Origin: Streptomyces sp. YIM 121038
GTDB lineage: Bacteria; Actinomycetota; Actinomycetes; Streptomycetales; Streptomycetaceae
DNA: 64,000 bases
Direction: 5' to 3'
Assembly (NCBI RefSeq): GCF_006088715.1
Contig: NZ_CP030771.1
Coordinates: 5,723,501-5,787,500 of the forward strand
Made by a program: the position numbers and the translations under genes. Numbering within the stretch: the first letter of the stretch is position 1; each line of letters begins with the position of its first letter. The notes under the pieces are model-generated. The model made no database searches. It was not told where the DNA came from and saw only the letters and a list, made by a program, of their open reading frames with translations. Below are positions 54,173 through 63,999 of the stretch, piece by piece.

Positions 54173-54396
54173 TGTCGGCCGGTACCAAGGCGTCCGAGCT
54201 GCGCGAGCTGGGCAACGAGGAGCTCCTCAACAAGCTCCGCGAGGCCAAGGAAGAGCTGTTCAACCTCCGCTTCCAGGCGGCGACGGGTCAGCTCGAGAAC
54301 CACGGTCGGCTCAAGGCCGTCCGTAAGGACATCGCGCGGATCTACACCCTGATGCGTGAGCGCGAGCTGGGCATCGAGACGGTGGAGAGCGCCTGA
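54172..54396 (+). CDS. rpmC: 50S ribosomal protein L29
   Basis: 74 residues. [27 protein letters not shown] and [13 protein letters not shown]. The ATG at 54172 is preferred over the overlapping GTG at 54169 because it gives the normal [10 protein letters not shown] start. One-base overlaps with both neighbours. Confidence 0.95.
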   Translation: MSAGTKASELRELGNEELLNKLREAKEELFNLRFQAATGQLENHGRLKAVRKDIARIYTLMRERELGIETVESA

Positions 54397-54683
54397 TGAG
54401 CGAGAGCAACGTGACTGAAGAGACGAAGGCCGCGCGCGGCTTCCGCAAGACCCGCGAGGGTCTGGTCGTCAGCGACAAGATGGACAAGACCGTCGTCGTC
54501 GCAGTCGAGGACCGCGTCAAGCACGCGCTGTACGGCAAGGTCATCCGCCGTACGAACAAGCTCAAGGCGCACGACGAGCAGAACGCCGCGGGCGTCGGCG
54601 ACCGTGTCCTCCTCGCGGAGACCCGGCCGCTGTCCGCGACGAAGCGCTGGCGCGTCGTCGAGATCCTCGAGAAGGCCAAGTAA
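54396..54683 (+). CDS. rpsQ: 30S ribosomal protein S17
   Basis: 95 residues. [34 protein letters not shown] short acidic N-terminal extension is present. Followed by a 109-base spacer with two hairpins before rplN. Confidence 0.97.
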   Translation: MSESNVTEETKAARGFRKTREGLVVSDKMDKTVVVAVEDRVKHALYGKVIRRTNKLKAHDEQNAAGVGDRVLLAETRPLSATKRWRVVEILEKAK

Positions 54684-54686
54684 TTA

Positions 54687-54763
54687 CCTGAAGGGTTTCC
54701 TTCAGGTTCAGTTCCGCCAGGCTCGGCAGGGGCCCCACTCTCGCTAGGGACGAGGCCCCTGCC
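54687..54763 (+). terminator. Two hairpins between rpsQ and rplN
   Basis: ACCTGAA / TTCAGGT (54687-54707) and CGGCAGGGGCC / GGCCCCTGCCG (54724-54763, 11 bases perfect). The larger one could be a partial terminator separating S10 and spc segments, or an RNA-processing site. Confidence 0.65.
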
Positions 54764-54792
54764 GGGAACCGGCAGACAAACAGGAGATAGAC

Positions 54793-55161
54793 GTGATCCA
54801 GCAGGAGTCGCGACTTCGCGTCGCCGACAACACGGGTGCGAAGGAAATCCTCACCATCCGTGTTCTCGGTGGCTCGGGTCGCCGCTACGCGGGCATCGGT
54901 GACGTCATCGTCGCCACCGTCAAGGACGCGATCCCCGGTGGCAACGTGAAGAAGGGTGACGTCGTCAAGGCGGTCATCGTTCGCACCGTCAAGGAGCGCC
55001 GCCGTCCGGACGGCTCGTACATCCGCTTCGACGAGAACGCCGCCGTCATTCTGAAGAACGACGGCGACCCTCGCGGCACCCGTATCTTCGGCCCGGTGGG
55101 CCGTGAGCTGCGCGAGAAGAAGTTCATGAAGATCATCTCGCTCGCGCCGGAGGTGCTGTAA
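54793..55161 (+). CDS. rplN: 50S ribosomal protein L14
   Basis: 122 residues. [18 protein letters not shown] and [24 protein letters not shown]. Start GTG after ACAGGAGATAGAC. First gene of the spc segment. Confidence 0.97.
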   Translation: MIQQESRLRVADNTGAKEILTIRVLGGSGRRYAGIGDVIVATVKDAIPGGNVKKGDVVKAVIVRTVKERRRPDGSYIRFDENAAVILKNDGDPRGTRIFGPVGRELREKKFMKIISLAPEVL

Positions 55162-55163
55162 GC

Positions 55164-55487
55164 ATGAAGATCAAGAAGGGTGACCTGGTCCAGGTCATCA
55201 CCGGCAAGGACAAGGGCAAGCAGGGCAAGGTCATTGCCGCTTACCCGCGCGACGAGCGCGTCCTGGTCGAGGGTGTCAACCGGGTCAAGAAGCACACGAA
55301 GGCCGGCCCCACGGCCTCCGGCTCCCAGGCCGGTGGCATCGTCACGACCGAGGCGCCGATCCACGTCTCCAACGTCCAGCTGGTCGTTGAGAAGGACGGC
55401 AACAAGGTCGTCACGCGCGTCGGCTACCGCTTCGACGACGAGGGCAACAAGATCCGCGTTGCCAAGCGGACGGGTGAGGACATCTGA
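55164..55487 (+). CDS. rplX: 50S ribosomal protein L24
   Basis: 107 residues. The KOW motif [23 protein letters not shown] and [15 protein letters not shown] two bases after rplN; its stop overlaps rplE. Confidence 0.97.
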   Translation: MKIKKGDLVQVITGKDKGKQGKVIAAYPRDERVLVEGVNRVKKHTKAGPTASGSQAGGIVTTEAPIHVSNVQLVVEKDGNKVVTRVGYRFDDEGNKIRVAKRTGEDI

Positions 55488-56044
55488 TGACGACCACCAC
55501 CACTCCGCGCCTCAAGACGAAGTACCGCGAGGAGATCAAGGGCAAGCTGCAGGAGGAGTTCTCGTACGAGAACGTCATGCAGATCCCCGGCCTCGTCAAG
55601 ATCGTGGTCAACATGGGTGTCGGCGACGCCGCCCGTGACTCCAAGCTCATGGACGGTGCCGTCCGTGACCTGACCACGATCACCGGTCAGAAGCCGGCCA
55701 TCACCAAGGCCCGCAAGTCCATCGCGCAGTTCAAGCTGCGTGAGGGTCAGCCGATCGGTGCCCACGTCACGCTCCGTGGCGACCGCATGTGGGAGTTCCT
55801 GGACCGCACCCTGTCGCTGGCGCTGCCGCGTATCCGCGACTTCCGTGGTCTGTCCCCCAAGCAGTTCGACGGCCGTGGCAACTACACCTTCGGTCTCACG
55901 GAGCAGGTCATGTTCCACGAGATCGACCAGGACAAGATCGACCGTGTCCGGGGTATGGACATCACCGTGGTGACCACGGCGACCAACGACGCTGAGGGCC
56001 GCGCGCTCCTTCGTCACCTCGGCTTCCCGTTCAAGGAGGCGTGA
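55487..56044 (+). CDS. rplE: 50S ribosomal protein L5
   Basis: 185 residues. [42 protein letters not shown]. Binds 5S rRNA. ATG overlaps rplX stop; GGAGGCGTGA at its end is the ribosome site of the next gene. Confidence 0.97.
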   Translation: MTTTTTPRLKTKYREEIKGKLQEEFSYENVMQIPGLVKIVVNMGVGDAARDSKLMDGAVRDLTTITGQKPAITKARKSIAQFKLREGQPIGAHVTLRGDRMWEFLDRTLSLALPRIRDFRGLSPKQFDGRGNYTFGLTEQVMFHEIDQDKIDRVRGMDITVVTTATNDAEGRALLRHLGFPFKEA

Positions 56045-56049
56045 GCGAG

Positions 56050-56235
56050 ATGGCGAAGAAGGCTCTGATCGCTAAGGCTGCTCGCAAGCCCAAGTTCGGT
56101 GTGCGTGGCTACACCCGCTGCCAGCGCTGCGGCCGCCCGCACTCCGTGTACCGCAAGTTCGGCCTGTGCCGCGTGTGCCTTCGTGAGATGGCTCACCGTG
56201 GCGAGCTGCCGGGCGTGACCAAGAGCTCCTGGTAA
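56050..56235 (+). CDS. rpsZ: 30S ribosomal protein S14, zinc type
   Basis: 61 residues. [22 protein letters not shown] carries two CxxC zinc pairs, so it is the zinc-binding type Z form. The ATG at 56050 has GGAGG about ten bases upstream; the GTG at 56041 would add three residues. A zinc-free S14 may be encoded elsewhere and used under zinc limitation. Confidence 0.95.
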   Translation: MAKKALIAKAARKPKFGVRGYTRCQRCGRPHSVYRKFGLCRVCLREMAHRGELPGVTKSSW

Positions 56236-56447
56236 TCCCCTAGTTGGGATGACCGGAGTCTCTCGGTAAGCAATGAGGTCGGTGGGGGCCCGGCCGCGCA
56301 TGCCTTAGGCTTGTGTGGTTGGGCGCCCTGCCGCCCTCGTACGACTTACTACGCCGTAGGTCCCCGCGCCGCACCCGTCCCGCCCATGAGTGGGGAGAGG
56401 GATGGCGCAGACAGGAAACCCCGGCGAGAGAGGCCGAAGGCCAATTC

Positions 56448-56846
56448 ATGACCATGACTGATCCGATCGCAGACATGCTTACGCGTCTGCGGAACGCGAA
56501 CTCGGCATACCACGACACCGTGGCGATGCCGCACAGCAAGATCAAGTCGCACATCGCGGAGATCCTCCAGCAGGAGGGTTTCATCACGGGCTGGAAGGTC
56601 GAGGACGCCGAGGTCGGCAAGAACCTCGTTCTCGAGCTCAAGTTCGGGCCGAACCGTGAGCGCTCCATCGCGGGCATCAAGCGGATCTCGAAGCCTGGTC
56701 TGCGTGTTTACGCGAAGTCCACCAACCTGCCGAAGGTGCTCGGCGGCCTGGGCGTGGCCATCATCTCCACGTCGCACGGTCTGCTCACCGGCCAGCAGGC
56801 GGGCAAGAAGGGCGTGGGTGGGGAAGTCCTCGCCTACGTCTGGTAG
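56448..56846 (+). CDS. rpsH: 30S ribosomal protein S8
   Basis: 132 residues. [15 protein letters not shown] and [29 protein letters not shown] at 56448 is chosen over the upstream frame from 56313; ATG two residues later is possible. The 212-base gap from rpsZ is long for this operon and has no gene; GAGAGAGGCCGAAGG precedes the start. S8 represses the spc operon in E. coli. Confidence 0.95.
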   Translation: MTMTDPIADMLTRLRNANSAYHDTVAMPHSKIKSHIAEILQQEGFITGWKVEDAEVGKNLVLELKFGPNRERSIAGIKRISKPGLRVYAKSTNLPKVLGGLGVAIISTSHGLLTGQQAGKKGVGGEVLAYVW

Positions 56847-56870
56847 CGGAAGGGAACGGAGGAAACAGCT

Positions 56871-57410
56871 ATGTCGCGTATTGGCAAGCTCCCCATCACG
56901 GTTCCCGCCGGCGTGGACGTCACCATCGACGGCCAGACGGTCCAGGTGAAGGGTCCCAAGGGCACCCTGAGCCACACCGTCGTGTCGCCGATCGAGATCG
57001 CTAAGGGTGAGGACGGCGTTCTGAACGTCACCCGCCCGAACGACGAGCGTCAGAACAAGGCCCTGCACGGCCTGTCCCGCACGCTGGTGGCGAACATGAT
57101 CACCGGTGTGACCCAGGGTTACGTGAAGAAGCTCGAGATCAGCGGTGTCGGTTACCGCGTCCTGGCGAAGGGCTCCAACCTGGAGTTCTCGCTCGGCTAC
57201 AGCCACCCGATCCTGATCGAGGCGCCCGAGGGCATCTCGTTCAAGGTCGAGTCGCCGACCAAGTTCTCGGTCGAGGGCATCGACAAGCAGAAGGTCGGCG
57301 AGGTTGCGGCCAACATCCGCAAGCTGCGCAAGCCTGACCCGTACAAGGCCAAGGGCGTCAAGTACGAGGGCGAAGTCATCCGCCGCAAGGTCGGAAAGGC
57401 GGGTAAGTAA
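56871..57410 (+). CDS. rplF: 50S ribosomal protein L6
   Basis: 179 residues. [20 protein letters not shown] and the C-terminal [28 protein letters not shown] with GGAACGGAGGAAACAGCT upstream. Confidence 0.97.
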   Translation: MSRIGKLPITVPAGVDVTIDGQTVQVKGPKGTLSHTVVSPIEIAKGEDGVLNVTRPNDERQNKALHGLSRTLVANMITGVTQGYVKKLEISGVGYRVLAKGSNLEFSLGYSHPILIEAPEGISFKVESPTKFSVEGIDKQKVGEVAANIRKLRKPDPYKAKGVKYEGEVIRRKVGKAGK

Positions 57411-57413
57411 GCC

Positions 57414-57797
57414 ATGGCATACGGTGTCAAGATTGCTAAGGGCGACGCTTACAAGCGTGCTGCCATCAAGCGTCGTCACATCCGGATCCGTAAGCACATC
57501 TCGGGTACGGCTGAGCGTCCGCGCCTGGTCGTGACGCGCTCCAACCGCCACATCGTGGCCCAGGTCATCGACGACATCCAGGGTCACACCCTGGCGTCGG
57601 CGTCGACCCTGGACGCGTCCATCCGTGGTGGCTCGGACGACAAGTCGGCGCAGGCCGGCAAGGTCGGCGCCCTGGTCGCCGAGCGTGCCAAGGCCGCCGG
57701 TGTCGAGGCTGTCGTGTTCGACCGTGGCGGTAACCGGTACGCGGGTCGCATCGCGGCCCTGGCCGACGCCGCCCGCGAGGCCGGGCTCAAGTTCTGA
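57414..57797 (+). CDS. rplR: 50S ribosomal protein L18
   Basis: 127 residues. [36 protein letters not shown], and [26 protein letters not shown] at the end. Binds 5S rRNA with L5. ATG three bases after rplF. Confidence 0.97.
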   Translation: MAYGVKIAKGDAYKRAAIKRRHIRIRKHISGTAERPRLVVTRSNRHIVAQVIDDIQGHTLASASTLDASIRGGSDDKSAQAGKVGALVAERAKAAGVEAVVFDRGGNRYAGRIAALADAAREAGLKF

Positions 57798-57837
57798 GCT
57801 CGCTGCGTAGCTAGCGGAAAAGAGAGAGGTAAATCCA

Positions 57838-58443
57838 ATGGCTGGACCCCAGCGCCGCGGCAGCGGTGCCGGTGGCGGCGAGCGGCGGGACCGGAAGGGC
57901 CGTGACGGCGGCGCAGCTGCCGCCGAGAAGACCGCGTACGTTGAGCGCGTTGTCGCGATCAACCGCGTCGCCAAGGTTGTGAAGGGTGGTCGTCGCTTCA
58001 GCTTCACCGCGCTGGTCGTGGTGGGCGATGGCGACGGCACCGTGGGTGTCGGTTACGGCAAGGCCAAGGAGGTGCCGGCCGCCATCGCCAAGGGCGTTGA
58101 GGAGGCCAAGAAGCACTTCTTCAAGGTCCCGCGTATCGCCGGTACCATCCCGCACCCGATTCAGGGTGAAAAGGCCGCGGGCATCGTCCTGCTCAAGCCG
58201 GCTTCGCCGGGTACCGGTGTTATCGCCGGTGGTCCCGTGCGTGCCGTGCTCGAGTGCGCCGGTGTCCACGACATCCTGTCGAAGTCCCTGGGCTCCGACA
58301 ACGCGATCAACATCGTGCACGCGACCGTGGCGGCCCTCAAGGGTCTGCAGCGTCCCGAGGAGATCGCGGCTCGCCGTGGTCTGCCGCTCGAGGACGTCGC
58401 TCCCGCCGCTCTGCTGCGTGCGCGTGCCGGGGCTGGTGCGTAA
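57838..58443 (+). CDS. rpsE: 30S ribosomal protein S5
   Basis: 201 residues. Gly/Arg-rich N-terminus, then [28 protein letters not shown] and [12 protein letters not shown]. The spectinomycin-contact loop (VVKGGRRFS) looks unaltered. Stop overlaps rpmD. Confidence 0.97.
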   Translation: MAGPQRRGSGAGGGERRDRKGRDGGAAAAEKTAYVERVVAINRVAKVVKGGRRFSFTALVVVGDGDGTVGVGYGKAKEVPAAIAKGVEEAKKHFFKVPRIAGTIPHPIQGEKAAGIVLLKPASPGTGVIAGGPVRAVLECAGVHDILSKSLGSDNAINIVHATVAALKGLQRPEEIAARRGLPLEDVAPAALLRARAGAGA

Positions 58444-58622
58444 TGGCGCAGCTCAAGATCACGCAGGTGAAGTCGTACATCGGCAGCAAGCAGAACCACC
58501 GTGACACCCTGCGTTCCCTTGGTCTCAAGGGCATCAACACGCAGGTCGTCAAGGAGGACCGCCCCGAGTTCCGCGGCATGGTGCACACCGTCCGCCACCT
58601 CGTGACGGTTGAGGAGGTCTGA
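58443..58622 (+). CDS. rpmD: 50S ribosomal protein L30
   Basis: 59 residues. [26 protein letters not shown], the L30 signature. ATG at 58443 overlaps the rpsE stop by one base; the longer frame from 58254 is not used. Confidence 0.96.
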   Translation: MAQLKITQVKSYIGSKQNHRDTLRSLGLKGINTQVVKEDRPEFRGMVHTVRHLVTVEEV

Positions 58623-58624
58623 TC

Positions 58625-59080
58625 ATGGCGGAGAACAACCCGCTGAAGATCCACAACCTCCGTCCGGCTCCCGGCGCCAAGACCGCCAAGACCCGTGTCG
58701 GTCGTGGTGAGGCGTCGAAGGGTAAGACGGCCGGTCGTGGTACCAAGGGCACCAAGGCCCGTTACCAGGTTCCGGAGCGCTTCGAGGGTGGCCAGATGCC
58801 CCTCCACATGCGTCTCCCGAAGCTGAAGGGCTTCAAGAACCCGTTCAAGACCGAGTACCAGGTCGTCAACCTGGACAAGCTCACCGCCCTCTACCCCGAG
58901 GGTGGCGAGGTCACGGTGGCCGACCTGGTCGCCAAGGGCGCCGTTCGCAAGAACAGCCTTGTCAAGGTCCTCGGCCAGGGCGAGGTCACCGTGGCGCTGC
59001 AGGTGACGGTTGACGCCGTCTCCGGCTCCGCCAAGGAGAAGATCACCGCCGCCGGCGGTACCGTCACCGAGCTCGTCTGA
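58625..59080 (+). CDS. rplO: 50S ribosomal protein L15
   Basis: 151 residues. [54 protein letters not shown]. Last ribosomal gene of the spc unit; a terminator follows. Confidence 0.97.
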   Translation: MAENNPLKIHNLRPAPGAKTAKTRVGRGEASKGKTAGRGTKGTKARYQVPERFEGGQMPLHMRLPKLKGFKNPFKTEYQVVNLDKLTALYPEGGEVTVADLVAKGAVRKNSLVKVLGQGEVTVALQVTVDAVSGSAKEKITAAGGTVTELV

Positions 59081-59116
59081 AGTTCTCAGGCGTCTCGATG
59101 ACTTGAGCGATCCCGA

Positions 59117-59148
59117 CCGGGGATGCCCCACAAATGGGGCATCCCCGG
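59117..59148 (+). terminator. Terminator after rplO
   Basis: CCGGGGATGCCCCA-caaa-TGGGGCATCCCCGG, a perfect 14-base stem. Separates the spc operon from secY. Confidence 0.95.
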
Positions 59149-59239
59149 TTGGTCGTTCCAAGGGGGGCACGGTCGCCGGTAAGGTGGCGTGCACTGTTAC
59201 TTTCCGCGCGGTCTGTCCTCGCGACCGGCCGGGCGGTTC

Positions 59240-59269
59240 TTGGCTTTCAGTTAGACACACACGTACTTA
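59240..59269 (+). promoter_or_regulatory. Promoter of secY-adk
   Basis: TTGGCT (59240-59245) and TACTTA (59264-59269), 18 bases apart. It gives a 50-base leader before the GTG of secY. Confidence 0.55.
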
Positions 59270-59328
59270 TCCGTCGGACACACCACCGTCACCTCTGACG
59301 CAGTAGCGCGGGGGTCGCAGGAGGCACC

Positions 59329-60642
59329 GTGCTCACCGCGTTCGCCCGGGCGTTCAAGACGCCCGACCTGCGCAAGAAGCTGCTCTTCACGCTCGGCATC
59401 ATCGTGATCTACCGGCTCGGGACGCATATCCCGATCCCGGGCATCGACTACAAGAACGTCCAGACCTGTATCGACGCGGCCAATGCCAACCAGGGCCTGT
59501 TCGGTCTGGTCAACATGTTCAGTGGCGGCGCGCTCCTGCAGATCACGATCTTCGCGCTCGGCATCATGCCGTACATCACGGCGAGCATCATCCTGCAGCT
59601 GTTGACCGTGGTGATCCCGCGTCTGGAAGCCCTCAAGAAAGAGGGCCAGGCGGGCACGGCCAAGATCACGCAGTACACCCGCTACCTGACCATCGCGCTG
59701 GCCATCCTGCAGGGCACCGGCCTGGTGGCCACCGCCCGCACCGGCACCCTGTTCCAGGGCTGCCCGGTCGCCTCGGAGATCGTCCCCGACCAGTCGATCT
59801 TCGTCACCATCACGATGGTCATCACCATGACCGCCGGTACGGCCACCGTCATGTGGCTCGGTGAGCTCATCACCGACCGCGGCATCGGCAACGGCATGTC
59901 GATCCTGATGTTCATCTCGATCGCCGCGACCTTCCCGGCCGCCCTCTGGGGCATCAAGAAGCAGGGCGACCTGGCCGGCGGCTGGATCGAGTTCGGCACC
60001 GTCATCCTCGTCGGCCTGTTCATGGTCGGCCTGGTGGTCTTCGTGGAGCAGGCGCAGCGCCGCATCCCGGTGCAGTACGCGAAGCGCATGATCGGCCGCA
60101 GGTCCTACGGCGGCACGTCGACGTACATTCCACTGAAGGTCAACCAGGCGGGCATCATCCCTGTGATCTTCGCCTCGTCGCTGCTCTACATTCCGGCGCT
60201 GGTCGCCCAGTTCGCCGGTGGCCAGTCCAGCTGGAAGACGTGGATCGAGCAGAACCTGACCAAGGGTGACCACCCGATTTACATCGTCACCTACTTCGTC
60301 CTGATCGTCTTCTTCGCCTTCTTCTACGTGGCGATCTCCTTCAACCCGGAGGAAGTCGCGGACAACATGAAGAAGTATGGTGGCTTCATCCCGGGCATCC
60401 GGGCTGGCCGACCGACCGCTGAGTATCTGAGCTACGTACTCAACCGGATCACCTGGCCGGGCTCGCTGTATCTGGGTCTGATCGCTCTTGTGCCAACGAT
60501 GGCGTTGGTGGGCTTCGGGGCCAACCAGAACTTCCCCTTCGGTGGAACGAGCATCCTCATCATCGTGGGTGTGGGCCTGGAGACCGTGAAGCAGATCGAG
60601 AGCCAGCTCCAGCAGCGCAACTACGAAGGGTTCCTCCGCTGA
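59329..60642 (+). CDS. secY: Preprotein translocase subunit SecY
   Basis: 437 residues, ten membrane helices. RLGTHIPIPGID at the plug region and the cytoplasmic QAQRRIPVQYAKRM loop are typical. GTG at 59329 with AGGAGGCACC upstream. Works with SecE (28333) and SecG. Stop overlaps adk. Confidence 0.97.
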   Translation: MLTAFARAFKTPDLRKKLLFTLGIIVIYRLGTHIPIPGIDYKNVQTCIDAANANQGLFGLVNMFSGGALLQITIFALGIMPYITASIILQLLTVVIPRLEALKKEGQAGTAKITQYTRYLTIALAILQGTGLVATARTGTLFQGCPVASEIVPDQSIFVTITMVITMTAGTATVMWLGELITDRGIGNGMSILMFISIAATFPAALWGIKKQGDLAGGWIEFGTVILVGLFMVGLVVFVEQAQRRIPVQYAKRMIGRRSYGGTSTYIPLKVNQAGIIPVIFASSLLYIPALVAQFAGGQSSWKTWIEQNLTKGDHPIYIVTYFVLIVFFAFFYVAISFNPEEVADNMKKYGGFIPGIRAGRPTAEYLSYVLNRITWPGSLYLGLIALVPTMALVGFGANQNFPFGGTSILIIVGVGLETVKQIESQLQQRNYEGFLR

Positions 60643-61298
60643 TGCGAATCGTCCTCGTCGGGCCGCCCGGTGCCGGCAAGGGAACGCAGGCCGCGTTCCT
60701 TGCCAAGAACCTGTCGATCCCGCACATCTCCACGGGCGACCTCTTCCGCGCCAACATCAGCCAGCAGACGGAGCTCGGCAAGCTGGCCAAGTCCTACATG
60801 GACGCCGGAAACCTCGTCCCGGACGAGGTGACCATCGGCATGGCCAAGGACCGCATGGCGCAGCCCGACGCGGAGAACGGCTTCCTGCTCGACGGCTTCC
60901 CGCGCAACGTGTCGCAGGCCGAGGCCCTGGACGAGGCCCTCAAGGCCGACGGCCAGAAGCTGGACGCGGTCCTCGACCTGGAGGTCCCCGAGGACGAGGT
61001 GGTCAAGCGCATCGCGGGCCGCCGCATCTGCCGCAACGACTCCAGCCACGTCTTCCACGTGACGTACAGCCCGCCGAAGCAGCAGGACGTCTGCGACGTC
61101 TGCGGCGGCGAGCTCTACCAGCGCGGCGACGACAAGGAAGAGACCGTGCGCAAGCGGCTCGACGTCTACCACCGCGAGACCGAGCCGATCATCGACCACT
61201 ACAAGGCCCAGGGCCTGGTCGTCACGATCTCGGCCCTCGGCAAGGTGGACGAGGTCACGCAGCGCGCCATGTCCGCCCTGCACAGCGAGAGCGCCTGA
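60642..61298 (+). CDS. adk: Adenylate kinase
   Basis: Converts AMP and ATP to two ADP. 218 residues. P-loop GPPGAGKGT (7-15), NMP-binding STGDLFRANI, DGFPRN, LID domain 126-165 with zinc-type ligands Cys130, Cys151 and Cys154; position 133 is Asp instead of Cys. ATG overlaps the secY stop; translationally coupled. Terminator follows. Confidence 0.97.
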   Translation: MRIVLVGPPGAGKGTQAAFLAKNLSIPHISTGDLFRANISQQTELGKLAKSYMDAGNLVPDEVTIGMAKDRMAQPDAENGFLLDGFPRNVSQAEALDEALKADGQKLDAVLDLEVPEDEVVKRIAGRRICRNDSSHVFHVTYSPPKQQDVCDVCGGELYQRGDDKEETVRKRLDVYHRETEPIIDHYKAQGLVVTISALGKVDEVTQRAMSALHSESA

Positions 61299-61309
61299 CA
61301 CGGATGTGA

Positions 61310-61346
61310 CTGGGCCGCGGCACCCCGGGCGGGTGCCGCGGCCCAG
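61310..61346 (+). terminator. Terminator after adk
   Basis: CTGGGCCGCGGCACC and GGTGCCGCGGCCCAG, a perfect 15-base stem with a seven-base loop. Confidence 0.93.
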
Positions 61347-61449
61347 CTGTGGGCGGGGCGCGAGGGGCACTGCCACGGCCGTATCGTGGTGAGTGCTCCT
61401 CGTATGTCGTACGTCGTACTCGTAGGTTCAGAAAGGCTCAGGCCCGGAC

Positions 61450-62286
61450 ATGGTGCAGATCAAGACTCCCGAGCAGATCGCCAAGATGCGCGCGGCGGGA
61501 CTTGTCGTCGCCGCCATCCACCAGGCCACGCGGGCGGCGGCCGTGCCGGGCGCCACCACCAAGGACCTGGACGACGTGGCGCGCAAGGTGATCGCCGAGC
61601 ACGGCGCCAAGTCGAACTTCCTCGGGTACGGCGGCTTCCCCGCGACCATCTGCACCTCGAAGAACGAGGTCGTCGTGCACGGCATCCCGAGCGACGAGGT
61701 CGTCCTTGAGGACGGCGACATCATCTCCATCGACGCGGGCGCGATCGTGGACGGCTGGCACGGCGACGCCGCGTTCACCGCGTTCGTGGGCGGCGGTCAC
61801 GCTCCGGAGCTGGTCGAGCTGTCCCGGGTGACCGAGGAGTCGATGTGGGCGGGCATCGCCGTCATGAAGCTGGGCAACCGGCTCGTCGACGTCTCCCGCG
61901 CCATCGAGACGTACATCCGCCGCCAGCCGCGGCCCGCCTCCGGCAAGTACGGGATCATCGAGGACTACGGCGGCCACGGCATCGGCACCGAGATGCACAT
62001 GGACCCGCACGTGCTGAACTACGTGGAGCGGCGGCGCGGGCGCGGGCCCAAGCTGGTGCCCGGGTTCTGCCTCGCGATCGAGCCGATGGTGTCGCTCGGG
62101 ACCGCGAAGACCGAGACCCTGTCGGACGACTGGACGGTCATCACCACGGACGGCACCTGGTCCTCGCACTGGGAGCACTCGGTCGCGCTGACCGAGCAGG
62201 GGCCGCTGGTCCTCACCGCGCCCGACGGCGGCAAGGCGAAGCTCGCCGAGTACGGCGTCACCGCCGCGCCCGACCCGCTGGGCTAG
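61450..62286 (+). CDS. map: Methionine aminopeptidase, type I
   Basis: Removes N-terminal Met from nascent proteins. 278 residues. Metal and catalytic residues: His77, Asp95, Asp106, His176, Glu211, Glu249. Motifs EVVVHGIP, SIDAGAIVDGWHGD and GHGIGTEMHMDPHV. ATG at 61450. Because of the terminator after adk it needs its own promoter; TATCGT at 61382 is a weak candidate. Confidence 0.96.
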   Translation: MVQIKTPEQIAKMRAAGLVVAAIHQATRAAAVPGATTKDLDDVARKVIAEHGAKSNFLGYGGFPATICTSKNEVVVHGIPSDEVVLEDGDIISIDAGAIVDGWHGDAAFTAFVGGGHAPELVELSRVTEESMWAGIAVMKLGNRLVDVSRAIETYIRRQPRPASGKYGIIEDYGGHGIGTEMHMDPHVLNYVERRRGRGPKLVPGFCLAIEPMVSLGTAKTETLSDDWTVITTDGTWSSHWEHSVALTEQGPLVLTAPDGGKAKLAEYGVTAAPDPLG

Positions 62287-62395
62287 ACCCGGCCGCGCCG
62301 CGCACCGGTCCACGTGTGTGCGGCCTCTGGGCACAGTGGGTGAGGGCTGCCGCGGTGCCGCTTAAGGATCTTCCCGGGCGGGCATTCTTTCTCGA

Positions 62396-62425
62396 TTCGT
62401 CTTTCCGGGTGCACTGACGTAGACT
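62396..62425 (+). promoter_or_regulatory. Candidate promoter of infA
   Basis: TTCGTC (62396-62401) and TAGACT (62420-62425), 18 bases apart. Good -10, weak -35. Confidence 0.4.
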
Positions 62426-62504
62426 GACGCGTCGGCTCTCGTGCATCCGCATGTCTGCGTCTCCGCAGAGAGTCGATCAAGGTAGTCGATTCGAAGGGCG
62501 AAGC

Positions 62505-62726
62505 GTGGCCAAGAAGCAAGGTGCCATCGAGATCGAGGGCACTGTCGTCGAGTCTCTGCCGAACGCCATGTTCAAGGTCGAGCTCCAGAACGGCCACCAG
62601 GTCCTGGCACACATCAGCGGCAAGATGCGCATGCACTACATCCGCATCCTCCCTGACGACCGGGTCGTGGTGGAGTTGTCTCCGTACGACCTGACGCGTG
62701 GCCGGATCGTCTACCGGTACAAGTAG
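62505..62726 (+). CDS. infA: Translation initiation factor IF-1
   Basis: 73 residues. [26 protein letters not shown] with an OB-fold and GRIVYRYK end. GTG at 62505 with GAAGGGCGAAGC upstream; the frame from 62451 adds a non-conserved stretch. Followed by rpmJ. Confidence 0.96.
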   Translation: MAKKQGAIEIEGTVVESLPNAMFKVELQNGHQVLAHISGKMRMHYIRILPDDRVVVELSPYDLTRGRIVYRYK

Positions 62727-62785
62727 ATCTTGCCTGTATCCCGCTCCGGCGGGGTGGTGGCACTGACCCGGAGAACCTCACACCC

Positions 62786-62899
62786 ATGAAGGTCAAGCCG
62801 AGCGTCAAGAAGATCTGCGACAAGTGCAGGGTGATCCGCCGTCACGGCCGGGTCATGATCATTTGCGACAACCCGCGCCACAAGCAGCGCCAGGGCTGA
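62786..62899 (+). CDS. rpmJ: 50S ribosomal protein L36
   Basis: 37 residues: [19 protein letters not shown], then [11 protein letters not shown]. Zinc ligands Cys11, Cys14, Cys27 and His32. Found by reading the sequence between infA and rpsM; short and usually missed. ATG at 62786. Confidence 0.97.
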   Translation: MKVKPSVKKICDKCRVIRRHGRVMIICDNPRHKQRQG

Positions 62900-62997
62900 C
62901 GCACGTACTGCACTCGCAGATTTTCGCGCGACGCACGTAACAGCACATATGCAGGACCCGTCCCTCTCTAGGTCCATCAGGTAATGGAGGGCGACAC

Positions 62998-63016
62998 CCC
63001 CGGTCGGAGGCCGGGG
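62998..63016 (+). promoter_or_regulatory. Leader hairpin before rpsM
   Basis: CCCCGG-tcggagg-CCGGGG, with 73 bases to the rpsM start. It may be a regulatory or processing site, or a weak terminator after rpmJ. Confidence 0.5.
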
Positions 63017-63089
63017 ACCCAGTACGTACCTCATACGGCGGCTGGGAGTGGTTCTGCTGAAGACCTCCGTAGATTCACAGGAGCCATGA

Positions 63090-63470
63090 ATGGCACGCGT
63101 TGAAGGTGTTGACCTCCCGCGCGACAAGCGCATCGAGGTCGCCCTCACCTACGTGTTCGGCATCGGCCGGACGCTGTCCCAGCAGACGCTGGACGCCACT
63201 GGTGTCGACCGCAACACCCGTGTTCGCGACCTGACCGAGGAAGACCTCGTCAAGATCCGCGAGTACGTGGACCAGAACGTCAAGACCGAGGGTGACCTCC
63301 GTCGCGAGATCCAGGCCGACATCCGCCGCAAGGTCGAGATCGGCTGCTACCAGGGTCTGCGCCACCGTCGTGGCCTGCCCGTCCGCGGTCAGCGCACCAG
63401 CACCAACGCTCGCACCCGCAAGGGCCCGCGTCGCGCCATCGCCGGTAAGAAGAAGCCGGGCAAGAAGTAG
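63090..63470 (+). CDS. rpsM: 30S ribosomal protein S13
   Basis: 126 residues. [25 protein letters not shown] and [25 protein letters not shown] at 63090 with ACAGGAGCCATGA upstream. Confidence 0.97.
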   Translation: MARVEGVDLPRDKRIEVALTYVFGIGRTLSQQTLDATGVDRNTRVRDLTEEDLVKIREYVDQNVKTEGDLRREIQADIRRKVEIGCYQGLRHRRGLPVRGQRTSTNARTRKGPRRAIAGKKKPGKK

Positions 63471-63535
63471 TCCTCGCTCAGCGGTCTATCGACAGCTGAC
63501 GCTGCAGGACCGACCACCTCCCGTAGGAGTTAAAG

Positions 63536-63940
63536 ATGCCCCCCAAGGGTCGTCAGGGCGCTGCCAAGAAGGTGCGCCGCAAGGAAAAGAAGAACGTCGC
63601 TCACGGCCACGCGCACATCAAGAGCACGTTCAACAACACGATCGTGTCCATCACGGACCCGACCGGCAACGTGATCTCCTGGGCCTCCGCCGGCCACGTC
63701 GGCTTCAAGGGCTCGCGCAAGTCCACCCCGTTCGCCGCGCAGATGGCCGCCGAGTCGGCCGCGCGTCGCGCGCAGGAGCACGGCATGCGCAAGGTCGACG
63801 TCTTCGTGAAGGGTCCGGGCTCCGGCCGCGAGACCGCGATCCGCTCCCTCCAGGCCACGGGCCTCGAGGTCGGTTCGATCCAGGACGTCACGCCGACCCC
63901 GCACAACGGCTGCCGCCCGCCGAAGCGTCGCCGCGTCTGA
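63536..63940 (+). CDS. rpsK: 30S ribosomal protein S11
   Basis: 134 residues. [40 protein letters not shown] and [21 protein letters not shown] after GTAGGAGTTAAAG. rpoA is expected beyond the right edge. Confidence 0.97.
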   Translation: MPPKGRQGAAKKVRRKEKKNVAHGHAHIKSTFNNTIVSITDPTGNVISWASAGHVGFKGSRKSTPFAAQMAAESAARRAQEHGMRKVDVFVKGPGSGRETAIRSLQATGLEVGSIQDVTPTPHNGCRPPKRRRV

Positions 63941-63965
63941 CGCACGTCGCTTGACTTGAGGTTTT

Positions 63966-63999
63966 CGGGCGGTATGGCTCCTTAGGGCCGTGCCGCCCG
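63966..63999 (+). terminator. Hairpin after rpsK at the window edge
   Basis: CGGGCGGTATGGC pairs with GCCGTGCCGCCCG through wobbles. Either a terminator or a leader hairpin of the next gene. Confidence 0.5.
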
